From the NCBI GenBank assembly GCA_910584345.1, contig CAJTZX010000060.1, positions 1-22,336 of the forward strand: a stretch of 22,336 bases of DNA, read 5' to 3'. Below, piece after piece: positions 14,686 to 22,293 of the stretch. The stretch is from an uncultured Eubacterium sp. (lineage in GTDB: Bacteria > Bacillota > Clostridia > Lachnospirales > Lachnospiraceae). Made by a program: the position numbers and the translations under genes. The notes below the pieces were generated by a model. It made no database searches. It was not told where the DNA came from and saw nothing but the letters and a program-made list of their open reading frames with translations. Numbering within the stretch: position 1 is the stretch's first letter; each line of letters opens with the position of its first letter.

Positions 14686-14715
14686 ATGTAAACAAACAAT
14701 CTGGTTTGATTACAT
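14686..14715. promoter_or_regulatory. dyad upstream of the precursor peptide gene
   Basis: ATGTAAACAAAC (14686-14697) and GTTTGATTACAT (14704-14715) form an inverted repeat with one mismatch around a 6-base centre, 27 bases before the precursor ATG. It could be an operator or an mRNA stem-loop. There is no T run, so it is not a terminator. Confidence 0.5.
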
Positions 14716-14742
14716 AAATAATCTACGAAAGGAGAGAATCAT

Positions 14743-14916
14743 ATGAAGATCGTAAACGACAAAGGAAGTGGCATTACTCCATATGCAGGATGTGTATGCA
14801 GCGAAGGACGTGATAAAACGCGAGGACTGTGGGATCCGTTTTTTAACTGTAATTGCCAGTGCTCTTATGGAAATGATAATGATGCGGCAAACGACAAAAA
14901 AGCCGATGTAAAGTAA
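14743..14916 (+). CDS. Cys-rich RiPP precursor peptide (CLI_3235-like bacteriocin precursor type)
   Basis: A 57-residue frame starts at an ATG behind GAAAGGAGAG, a very good ribosome site. The N-terminus MKIVNDKGSGITPYAG is the probable leader. Five Cys follow in two clusters, GCVCS (C17, C19) and NCNCQCS (C36, C38, C40), separated by EGRDKTRGLWDPFFN, and the tail is polar (GNDNDAANDKKADVK). No double-glycine site is present. Small peptides with (Y-A)-x-C-x-C and Cys-x-Cys clusters next to a radical SAM/SPASM enzyme are known as CLI_3235-type or Cys-rich putative bacteriocin precursors (family knowledge; the match is by eye). I infer thioether or other carbon-linked crosslinks from the Cys. 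Alternatives are a signalling peptide or a metallopeptide rather than a bacteriocin. Confidence 0.85.
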   Translation: MKIVNDKGSGITPYAGCVCSEGRDKTRGLWDPFFNCNCQCSYGNDNDAANDKKADVK

Positions 14917-14953
14917 TTTTATGGCTTGAAACGTAATTTACACTCTGATGTAT

Positions 14954-14986
14954 AATAAGAGCTGTTGGCTATCAGCAGCTCTTATT
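14954..14986 (+). promoter_or_regulatory. stem-loop between precursor and maturase genes (leaky terminator or mRNA-processing hairpin)
   Basis: AATAAGAGCTG (14954-14964) pairs perfectly with CAGCTCTTATT (14976-14986) around an 11-base loop. It is not followed by a clear T run. Such hairpins after RiPP precursor genes commonly keep precursor mRNA more abundant than that of the downstream enzymes. It ends 10 bases before the AAGGAG of the maturase gene. Confidence 0.65.
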
Positions 14987-15008
14987 GATAATAAATAAGG
15001 AGAAAAAG

Positions 15009-16484
15009 ATGAATAATGAACGTTATGGAATGACATTTCATACAGTGTCCGGGAATGATTATTATTATGATTCAGGAACAGGAAAAGTTGCTTTGTGTGA
15101 AAAAACAGAAGCTGATATGATTGCATCTGTTCTGGAAGGTAAAAAAAGTCTGGAAGACATTTGTAGAGAGAATCCTGAATTTGAGGCTTTTATTCAACAG
15201 GAACATCTGTTTCAATGTCCAACACATACAAGGTTTTCCATACCATCAAAAGAAGAATTTATCAAAAGTGTAAAGGAGTCTTGTGGACAAATCATTCTTG
15301 AGTTGACAGAAGCATGTAATTTGCGGTGTGGATATTGTATTTATCAGGAACATCATCCACAGCATCGTGCATTTGGCAATCGTAATATGACGTTTGAAAC
15401 GGCAAAAAAAAGTATGGATTATATATTAAAATCGCATTCTTCACCGAAATTTGCGCTTACATTTTATGGTGGGGAGCCATTGATAAACTTTAAGGTTATG
15501 AAAGAAAGCATTGAATATATGCGCTCACAATATCCCAGGCAGCCGTTTGATATATCGTTTACGACAAACATGACGTTGATGACGAAAGAAATAGCACAAT
15601 ATTTGCATGAGTTGCCTTGTGAGGTAAATATTTTGTGCAGTATGGACGGACCGGAAGAAATGCATAATCTTTACCGGAAATATCCGGATGGAGCAGGATC
15701 TTTTCAAAGTGCAATGTATGGCCTTGAGATCTTAAGAAACTATTTTTATGATCCGGCAAAAGATAAAAAGATAGCAATCAATTGTGTGATGGCTCCTCCA
15801 TATAGCAAAAGAAATATGGAACGTTTGGATACATTTTTCAGAAATACGTTAGCTTTGCCGGAGAAAATAGAATGTAGTTTTGAATATATGGATACGGCTA
15901 AGATGCCGTTACATCTGGAAAATGGAAAAGCAATTGCAGATGATATTGAAGGAAAATTGGAAAAAAGTCCACTGGAGGAATGGGCTGCAGACAGTATTTT
16001 GGAAAATCCAAAATATCAAAAGCGGTTTGATTTAATTAGCAGGGACATGGGAAGAGTTGCAAATCGATTGCGCTCTCAGGATGGATTGATACAGGAAATA
16101 CCATTATTAGGCAATTGTATCCCAGGACAGCGGCGAATTTATGTAACTGTTGACGGGAAATTTAAAACTTGTGAAAAAGTCGGAGAAATTCCTTATCTTG
16201 GGGATTGTGAACGTGGAATTGACTATGATAAAGTCTATCAGCTGTATTATGAAGATTATGACAGGAATTTGCGTGAAATATGTAAAGATTGCTGGGCACA
16301 GCCATTATGTTCTATTTGTTATGAACGTACCATGGGGACGAATGGTATCCGCTTAAAGAAAGACGACGCAGTTTGTGCCAGCTCCAGACGCATTATTAAA
16401 GATATGTTTGTTAATTATTTTCGCTATTATGAAGAAGACGCAGATGGATTAATGAACAATCTGAAAAAATATACATTCAGTTAG
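15009..16484 (+). CDS. radical SAM/SPASM peptide maturase (CcpM-like, Cys-rich peptide type)
   Basis: The product has 491 residues. The N-terminal ~75 residues (YGMTFHTVSGNDYYYDSGTG and on) are probably a precursor-recognition region. The radical SAM core starts at LELTEACNLRCGYCIYQEHH with C103, C107 and C110 (CxxxCxxC) for the [4Fe-4S] cluster that cleaves S-adenosylmethionine. YGGEPL (153-158) is the SAM-binding GGE motif. The SPASM region supplies C370, C388, C425, C428, C434, C437 and C456 (CKDCWAQPLCSIC core) for auxiliary Fe-S clusters. This layout is that of peptide-crosslinking maturases such as CcpM (TIGR04068, from memory). Its substrate is very likely the 57-residue peptide just upstream. 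ATG 15009 follows AAGGAG by 6 bases; an in-frame TTG at 14985 lies inside the hairpin and is rejected. Confidence 0.92.
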   Translation: MNNERYGMTFHTVSGNDYYYDSGTGKVALCEKTEADMIASVLEGKKSLEDICRENPEFEAFIQQEHLFQCPTHTRFSIPSKEEFIKSVKESCGQIILELTEACNLRCGYCIYQEHHPQHRAFGNRNMTFETAKKSMDYILKSHSSPKFALTFYGGEPLINFKVMKESIEYMRSQYPRQPFDISFTTNMTLMTKEIAQYLHELPCEVNILCSMDGPEEMHNLYRKYPDGAGSFQSAMYGLEILRNYFYDPAKDKKIAINCVMAPPYSKRNMERLDTFFRNTLALPEKIECSFEYMDTAKMPLHLENGKAIADDIEGKLEKSPLEEWAADSILENPKYQKRFDLISRDMGRVANRLRSQDGLIQEIPLLGNCIPGQRRIYVTVDGKFKTCEKVGEIPYLGDCERGIDYDKVYQLYYEDYDRNLREICKDCWAQPLCSICYERTMGTNGIRLKKDDAVCASSRRIIKDMFVNYFRYYEEDADGLMNNLKKYTFS

Positions 16485-16516
16485 GCGTTGCAGCAATCAG
16501 AAAGGGGCTTTAGCGA

Positions 16517-17386
16517 TTGATTTGTTTGAGATTAGAAAATATTCGAAAATCATACGGAAAGAAGAAAGTGCTGAAGGGCATAGACATGGAATTGTCTACC
16601 GGTATTTACGGGTTTTTGGGTGCAAACGGTGTAGGAAAAACGACATTGTTTAAAATAATCAGCGGTTTTACAGATACATTTCAGGGTAAAGTATGGTATC
16701 CGAAGCATAAAGAAAACGAAGTTTTGCTTGGTGTGCTGCCACAAAATTTTATCGGCTATCCAAATATGACTGTGCGTGAATTTTTGACCTATATGGCAAA
16801 TATCAAAATAAAAGCGGAAAAGAATGAGGTAACAAGAGAAATAGAAGAAAAGATGGAATTATTTGCTGTACAAGATTTTCATAAAAAGCTGTTGAGAGCG
16901 CTTTCGGGTGGGCAGCTTCGGCGGGTTGGGCTGGCACAGGCATTTTTGTTTCATCCGAGGCTGGTGCTGTTGGATGAACCAACGGCAGGGCTTGATCCAA
17001 CGGAACGGATACGCTTTAAAAACTATATAGCGGATGCCGGACAGGAACAGGCAATTCTTCTTTCAACGCATATTGTAACAGATCTTGAGTTTATCTGCAG
17101 AAAAATTTTTATTATTAAGGGCGGTATCGTTGCAGAACAAGGGACTGAAGAGGAGCTGATTGACCGCCAGCGCAGTCATGTATGGGAGTGTTCTTTTACA
17201 AATGAACGTCAGATGCATCAAGCGTTAGAGGGTCAGACACTTTCTATGACATACAATGATAACGGTGTGCTTAAGGCACGAGTGATAGGAGCGCAGATGC
17301 CTGTGCCGGATGCAAGGCATGTTCAGCCGGTGTTAAATGATGTATATCTTAGTATCTTTCAGGAGGAGGCAGGACATGTGGTATGA
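16517..17386 (+). CDS. ABC transporter ATP-binding protein of the RiPP locus (LanF/CcmA-like)
   Basis: The product has 289 residues. Motifs are Walker A GANGVGKT (35-42), Q-loop VLPQNF, signature LSGGQLRRVGLAQAF (129-143), Walker B LVLLDEPTAGLD (149-160) and switch His in LSTHIV (H185). The C-terminal ~90 residues form the usual extension of CcmA/BcrA/LanF-type ATPases. The gene starts at a TTG (16517) behind AAAGGGG and ends 11 bases inside the next gene, a permease, so the two are translationally coupled. With the two permeases that follow it forms an ABC-2-type transporter. In lantibiotic loci the same three-gene arrangement (LanFEG) expels the mature peptide from the membrane and gives self-immunity, which is the most likely role here. 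Confidence 0.9.
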   Translation: MICLRLENIRKSYGKKKVLKGIDMELSTGIYGFLGANGVGKTTLFKIISGFTDTFQGKVWYPKHKENEVLLGVLPQNFIGYPNMTVREFLTYMANIKIKAEKNEVTREIEEKMELFAVQDFHKKLLRALSGGQLRRVGLAQAFLFHPRLVLLDEPTAGLDPTERIRFKNYIADAGQEQAILLSTHIVTDLEFICRKIFIIKGGIVAEQGTEEELIDRQRSHVWECSFTNERQMHQALEGQTLSMTYNDNGVLKARVIGAQMPVPDARHVQPVLNDVYLSIFQEEAGHVV

Positions 17387-18566
17387 ATTCCTAAAACTAT
17401 TTCGGCAAATTCATGTAAAAGCGGCATTTTTTGTAGTAGTCATTCTAAGCGCTGTGTTAGGTATGGTAAGTGCAAATTCGTTCCGATCACGCGTTTCTGT
17501 GGATCATAGTGATCATCTGACCGGAAAAAAGGCGTTTGCAAATGAACGAAGAAAATATGAGGCGGTTTCAGGTGAGGTTACGGTGGAAAAGCTAAATGAA
17601 GCGTTGCAGTATATTCAATCTTTTTCTGAAGAGTGGTCTGCTTTAGCAAAAGGAGAAGAAGAATATCCGGGTATGATACATATGCTTGAAAACGCATATG
17701 CTGCGTCTGATGGACACTTTACTTTATTTGAGATCACGGATGCTAATGACTTTTATCAAAAGATACAAGATCAGATTCAGCTGCGAATAGAAGATAAAGG
17801 ATATCAATTTTCAGAACGTGATAAAAAAAATATTTTGGCATGGGCGAAAAAGATCCGTCAGCCGTATGTTAATGAGCTGGCGGCGCCATGGAGTAGGTTT
17901 TATACAGCTTTTCAATTTGTTCTTTTATTGAATTTTTTTACTGTTATTATTTATGCATCGAATTTATATTCTAATGAGAAAATACAGCGTATGGATTTGA
18001 TTATAGGGACGATGGAGCCGCGTACGATTCACAAAATCGTAGCAGATAAAGCAAAATCGCTGGCTTTTCTGACGGGTGGACAGTATTTGGTCTCTATGGC
18101 AGCAGTATGCGCAGTTTTTTTTGGAACAAGTGGGCCAATTGCCTGGAAAAGCCAGATTCAGATATGGTTTTTCACGTCTATTCTGCCGTTTTCTTATCAG
18201 AGTGTGTTTTTTCTGACTTTTTTTTCAGGATTATTTGCCTGTTTGGCAGCAGCTTATTTTACAGCTGCACTAAACGCAAGAATAGAAAAATCAATGCCGG
18301 CATTGGTGACAGGCATTGCAGTCACATTTGTGCCGTTGCTGCTTCGCAATTTTTCGATGCTTCCGACTGGTATTATGAAATTCATTCAAGTGCTGCCTGT
18401 AAATACAGCTATGATTGAAAATATCATTACTTCTCTGTATCTGTATCCGTTTCCGGGAAATGGAATGCCGTCTATTTATGCGGTTCCTGTGGTTTCTGTG
18501 ATTTTGGCAGCGGTGTTTGCATGGTGCAGCGTACGAATGGCTGGAAAGTATATGTGTATGGATTGA
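17376..18566 (+). CDS. ABC-2-type permease with a large extracytoplasmic loop (first of two paralogues)
   Basis: From the ATG at 17376, preceded by AGGAGGAGG, the product has 396 residues. One N-terminal helix (KAAFFVVVILSAVLGMVSAN) is followed by a loop of about 150 residues. Five or so helices follow (for example FQFVLLLNFFTVIIYASNLY, YQSVFFLTFFSGLFACLAAA, VPVVSVILAAVFAWCSVRMA). Motifs shared with the next gene's product include VEKLNEALQYIQSF, EYPGMIHMLENAYA, ANDFYQKI, RQPYVNELAAPW and MDLIIGTME. The long outside loop might touch the exported peptide or a receptor. It overlaps the ATPase gene by 11 bases and precedes its paralogue by 12. It is a LanE/LanG-like immunity or export subunit by position, not by clear sequence match. 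Confidence 0.8.
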   Translation: MWYEFLKLFRQIHVKAAFFVVVILSAVLGMVSANSFRSRVSVDHSDHLTGKKAFANERRKYEAVSGEVTVEKLNEALQYIQSFSEEWSALAKGEEEYPGMIHMLENAYAASDGHFTLFEITDANDFYQKIQDQIQLRIEDKGYQFSERDKKNILAWAKKIRQPYVNELAAPWSRFYTAFQFVLLLNFFTVIIYASNLYSNEKIQRMDLIIGTMEPRTIHKIVADKAKSLAFLTGGQYLVSMAAVCAVFFGTSGPIAWKSQIQIWFFTSILPFSYQSVFFLTFFSGLFACLAAAYFTAALNARIEKSMPALVTGIAVTFVPLLLRNFSMLPTGIMKFIQVLPVNTAMIENIITSLYLYPFPGNGMPSIYAVPVVSVILAAVFAWCSVRMAGKYMCMD

Positions 18567-18578
18567 GGAGGAAACGAT

Positions 18579-19784
18579 ATGTTGCGGGAATTTAAAAAAA
18601 TATACAGCCGTCCGGTTTCTATTGGGCTGCTGGTGGCTGCAGCGCTGTTAAGCATAGGGCTGAGTATTTTCTTTATTCGTAATTATGAATATGAAATTCG
18701 TGAAGATGGGAATACAGTTTATTATTCCGGACGACATGCGGTGGAAATGGAGAAAGAAGCTTTACATCATGTTCCATCTGTACTTTCCGTGGAAAATTTG
18801 AATGAGGCGCTTGCGTATTATCATAGTTTTGCAAATACGGACATGGCAAACGAAGCGTTTGACAAAAAATATCCGGGTTGGAGAAATATGTTTCGTGATG
18901 CCTATGTACCAGTCATTAAAGAAGATTTGAATTTACTGGATAAGAAAAACCAGGCGGATGATTTTTATGAGGAAATGCTGAAAAGGCTGCCAGAATGGAT
19001 GGCAGGCTATGATGGAGTGATTTACACTGAAGCGGAGAAAAGCCGTGCTGCGTCAATGCTTTCTTCAGTCAGGAAACCATATGTTTATGAATTTTGCGGA
19101 CAATGGACAATTTTATTGAAGACGTCTTTTATTTTTTTCTATGCGGTTATTCTCTATGCGGTCTTTCTTGCCGGACAAATTTTTTCTTATGAAAAAGACT
19201 GCGGTATGGATCTGATTCTCATTCCATGTGGAAAGAAAAAAGTGCTGCGCAGCGCATATCAGAAGCTAGGCGGAGTATTTGGTTATCTTACGTGTATCAC
19301 ATTTCTTTGTATTTTGATTCAAATACTTGTTATTTTTATTTACTGTGGCGTTAGCGGCAGAAAAAATTCAATACAGACGATATGGGGGTTTTTCTCCTGC
19401 TTGTATAATATGACGAACGAACAATTTTTTATTTACAGTTATATTACCGCATGGATTAGCATTTTGTGTATAGCTGCAGTCAGTGCGCTTCTTAACGCAT
19501 ATACAAAAAACAGATACTTGTCTATTGCAATTACTGCGTTGCTGTTAATTTTTCCGTCTGTACTGGAAGGAGCTCTCAGTAAAAGTGCAATATTGCAGCG
19601 ATTTACTTTTTTGCAGCCAATGACGGGAATAAAAGTGCTGACTTACGGGCCGTCCCTGCGCACTTTTTCTGTTGGGCCGCTTATATTGCGAGGCGGTGAT
19701 GCGGTATTGCTGGAATGTATGATTTTGCTTATACTGGCATCATGGCTGGCTCCAAAGGTTTACTGGAAGCAGATGCGCAGATAA
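18579..19784 (+). CDS. ABC-2-type permease with a large extracytoplasmic loop (second paralogue)
   Basis: The product has 401 residues, starting at an ATG behind GAGGAGG. The layout repeats that of the preceding gene: one helix (VSIGLLVAAALLSIGLSIFF), an outside loop of about 150 residues with VENLNEALAYYHSF, KYPGWRNMFRDAYV, ADDFYEEMLK and RKPYVYEFCGQW, then helices including FIFFYAVILYAVFLAGQIFS and the juxtamembrane MDLILIPCGKKK. The two therefore arose by duplication and probably form the two halves of one membrane channel driven by the upstream ATPase. The loop sequences have diverged more than the anchor motifs. The exporter gene follows after 12 bases, also with AGGAGG. Confidence 0.8.
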   Translation: MLREFKKIYSRPVSIGLLVAAALLSIGLSIFFIRNYEYEIREDGNTVYYSGRHAVEMEKEALHHVPSVLSVENLNEALAYYHSFANTDMANEAFDKKYPGWRNMFRDAYVPVIKEDLNLLDKKNQADDFYEEMLKRLPEWMAGYDGVIYTEAEKSRAASMLSSVRKPYVYEFCGQWTILLKTSFIFFYAVILYAVFLAGQIFSYEKDCGMDLILIPCGKKKVLRSAYQKLGGVFGYLTCITFLCILIQILVIFIYCGVSGRKNSIQTIWGFFSCLYNMTNEQFFIYSYITAWISILCIAAVSALLNAYTKNRYLSIAITALLLIFPSVLEGALSKSAILQRFTFLQPMTGIKVLTYGPSLRTFSVGPLILRGGDAVLLECMILLILASWLAPKVYWKQMRR

Positions 19785-19796
19785 CAGGAGGCAGTT

Positions 19797-21587
19797 ATGA
19801 ACAGAAAAGATAAAACCGAAAATTCCGTTAATAAAGTACATGTCTGGAGCCAGTTTCAAAATTCAATTCGGCTGCTTGGAAGTCAAAAGCGGCGATATAT
19901 GCTGCTTTTATTACTGGAAACCTTGCTGAATGGATTGTCTCCTGCAATAACGCTCGTGATTACACAGCAGATGATAAATGCATTACAGACGATGAAGCAA
20001 GATTTTCAACCTGTTCTGCTATATGTTATATTTCTAACAACATTTACAGCATTTATACATGTGTTTCAAAATAGTCTCAATTATTGGAAAGAGCGGGAAG
20101 AATACCTTTTTGAAAAAAATTTTCATACTCGTCTGCTGGAAAAGGTGAGTGCGATGGACTGCAGTGATTTGGAAAATAGTGACTATTATGATCTGATCGA
20201 TCGTACACAGTATGATGCAAATGCCGGTATTCTGGGAAATATTAAGAATACATTTTCTTTTTTTACAGCGCTGTTAGGAACGTTTTCTTATATTTTTATT
20301 TTGGCTGAGTACCATTTATTTTTGCTTATCATTATTATTTTAACTCCGTCAGTACGTTATTTTTATGAAAAAAAGTATAATATTTTATCATATCGTATGA
20401 TCCGGGAAAATACGGAACATAGACGCAGAATGTCATATTACTTTCGTATGCTTATAGACGCGGATTGTGCAAAAGAGATACGTATGTACCGTCTAAGCAA
20501 ATTGTTTACAGAACGCTATGCACAGCTCAAAGAACATTGTGACCGTAAATCATTGGACATTTCCAGAAAAAGACTTCATATGCTGTTTGCGTTAGAAATT
20601 GTGGAACAAATCATAGATTTTTTTTGCGTTCTGTATTTAGCCAAAGAGTGTTTTATCGGGAATCTTTTAGTGGGCTCTTTTATCTTATATAGTAATTCTA
20701 TAGATTCTGCAAAGCAAAGTTTGTGGAACCTTTTCTATATGCGGTCTGTTTTATATAAATATGCTTCTATGCTGGAACAAATACAGTCTTTTCTGGGATT
20801 GCCAGAAGAACGATGCAATCAGGGCGGAAAAAGTGTCGGGAAGATTCATACACTGGAAGTCAGGCATTTGTCATACTGTTATCCAAATCAAACGAAAAAA
20901 GCGCTGCAGGACGTAAACTTTATTATGCATGAGGGAGAATTAACAGTTTTAATGGGGTATAACGGTTCTGGAAAATCTACTTTAATTAAAATATTAATGG
21001 GCATTTATCATAATTATGAAGGGGATATTTTGGTAAATGGAATTAATAGGCGACAGCTGGATCTTGAACTGTATCGTAAGAAAATTTCTGTTGTTTTTCA
21101 AAATTATATGAAATATGAGACGTGTATCGCTGAAAATATCTGGTATGGAGATATTTTACGAGAATTACATACAGAAGAAGTGGCCCGTATGTTAAAATCG
21201 GCCGGATTGGAAGGTTTTTTGGAAGAACAAAACACGGCATTAGGGTATCAGTTTTGCCACGGGCGGCAGATTTCTATTGGTGAGTGGCAAAAGCTCGCAG
21301 TTGCAAGGGGGTTATATCGCAAAGCGGATTTCTATATTATGGATGAACCAAATGCTTCTTTGGATCTGTTATCAGAAGAAACAGTATTCCGATTTATAGA
21401 GAAAGAAGCTGCAAATCAAATGCGCCTTCTTATTATTCATCGGTTTAACCATTTTGCTGAAGCCGCGGATCAGATTTTAGTACTCGATAGCGGCAGGATG
21501 GCCGAGCATGGCAGGCATCAGGAATTGATGAAAATAAAGGGGTTGTATTTTCGGCTGTACTGTGCTCAAAATGGGCCGCAAACCTAG
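19797..21587 (+). CDS. ABC exporter (membrane plus ATPase domains fused), without C39 peptidase domain
   Basis: The product has 596 residues. The first ~330 residues are an exporter-type six-helix membrane domain (helices around 35-60, 72-92, 152-185 and 263-303). The ATPase domain has Walker A GYNGSGKST (387-395), Q-loop VVFQNYMKYE (432-441), a variant signature ISIGEWQKLAVARGL (492-506) in place of LSGGQ, Walker B FYIMDEPNASLD (512-523) and His548. There is no N-terminal C39 peptidase, in keeping with a precursor that lacks a Gly-Gly site, so leader removal must be done by another enzyme. It probably exports the modified peptide, as LanT-like transporters without a protease do. It is the last gene of the tightly packed run, followed by a palindromic repeat. 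Confidence 0.9.
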   Translation: MNRKDKTENSVNKVHVWSQFQNSIRLLGSQKRRYMLLLLLETLLNGLSPAITLVITQQMINALQTMKQDFQPVLLYVIFLTTFTAFIHVFQNSLNYWKEREEYLFEKNFHTRLLEKVSAMDCSDLENSDYYDLIDRTQYDANAGILGNIKNTFSFFTALLGTFSYIFILAEYHLFLLIIIILTPSVRYFYEKKYNILSYRMIRENTEHRRRMSYYFRMLIDADCAKEIRMYRLSKLFTERYAQLKEHCDRKSLDISRKRLHMLFALEIVEQIIDFFCVLYLAKECFIGNLLVGSFILYSNSIDSAKQSLWNLFYMRSVLYKYASMLEQIQSFLGLPEERCNQGGKSVGKIHTLEVRHLSYCYPNQTKKALQDVNFIMHEGELTVLMGYNGSGKSTLIKILMGIYHNYEGDILVNGINRRQLDLELYRKKISVVFQNYMKYETCIAENIWYGDILRELHTEEVARMLKSAGLEGFLEEQNTALGYQFCHGRQISIGEWQKLAVARGLYRKADFYIMDEPNASLDLLSEETVFRFIEKEAANQMRLLIIHRFNHFAEAADQILVLDSGRMAEHGRHQELMKIKGLYFRLYCAQNGPQT

Positions 21588-21744
21588 TACTCGATCACAA
21601 AATAACCTACAGTTATACTTGTCTATTTTTCCGATCGTACATGGCAAAAATTCTCAATGTACCCCGGTACACCTCCGGTTTTTGCCATGCACGCTCGAAA
21701 AAATATCCTGCGCCTACCTATGAGTTATTTTCTGACCGATATAT
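21588..21744. repeat. long palindromic intergenic repeat of a second type
   Basis: Directly after the stop codon, a nested palindrome extends about 155 bases. The outer arms are CGATCACAAAATAAC and the complement of GTTATTTTCTGACCG. The inner arms at 21624-21650 and 21679-21705 match at 24 of 27 positions, and the centre is GTACC-CC-GGTAC. The sequence is unrelated to copies A and B but has the same plan. It may be a non-autonomous element and may also end transcription of the operon. The rest of the gap to 21864 is AT-rich with nothing recognisable. Confidence 0.65.
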
Positions 21745-21864
21745 TTAGATAGAATTGTATTCAGCTTAAAATAACGGAATTTAAAATGGATGTGACAAAT
21801 GGAATATAGAGGGATTTCGAAATAATAGGTATAGAAATATCAATATGCTAATGGAGGGCGATGG

Positions 21865-22293
21865 ATGAAGAAAGAGACGAAAAAAGTGATATTATTTTTC
21901 GTTGTATGTATTGTCAATATAGTTCTATTTAATTATATTTTCAAATGGCGAAGAATTATAAGCTATCGGGAATATGAAAAATCAGAGAAATATTATAAAG
22001 AAAAAATAGCTGATGTAAGAATTAACAATATGCATTTTACTTTTAAACAGGTGAGAGAGGTTGAAGATGTAGAAACGTGTTATGAGAAAACTTATCATTT
22101 ATTGCAAGAAATTACGATTGCTGAACATCAAGAGTATAAAGATAAGTTAATGAATTATGCACATTTGAAATTATGGATCAACGATTTCACTGATAATGAA
22201 ACTGATCTTAAGAAGAGGAGTTTAGGAGAAAGATGTTATCTGGATGCTAATGGAAATATTTGTGGAGCGGCGTTTTCTTATTCTTATACCTGA
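21865..22293 (+). CDS. small membrane-anchored protein of unknown function
   Basis: The product has 142 residues, behind a GGAGGG ribosome site. A basic N-terminus (MKKETKKV) is followed by one hydrophobic helix, ILFFVVCIVNIVLFNYIF (about 9-26), then KWRR, so the helix is probably an anchor with the rest outside or, less likely, inside. The remainder is charged and mixed helix/strand, with Cys residues in ETCYEK, ERCYLD and NICGAA. I do not recognise a family. It lies 277 bases beyond the exporter gene across a palindromic repeat, so a role with the RiPP locus (for example immunity) is possible but not supported by spacing. Confidence 0.6.
   Translation: MKKETKKVILFFVVCIVNIVLFNYIFKWRRIISYREYEKSEKYYKEKIADVRINNMHFTFKQVREVEDVETCYEKTYHLLQEITIAEHQEYKDKLMNYAHLKLWINDFTDNETDLKKRSLGERCYLDANGNICGAAFSYSYT

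Noticed and set aside
14985..15008. Upstream TTG start for the maturase
   Set aside because: It begins in the right arm of the hairpin and would place the AAGGAG ribosome site inside the coding region; ATG 15009 is correctly spaced.
16500..16516. A second small precursor gene between maturase and ATPase
   Set aside because: The gap is only 32 bases and holds just the ribosome site of the ATPase gene.
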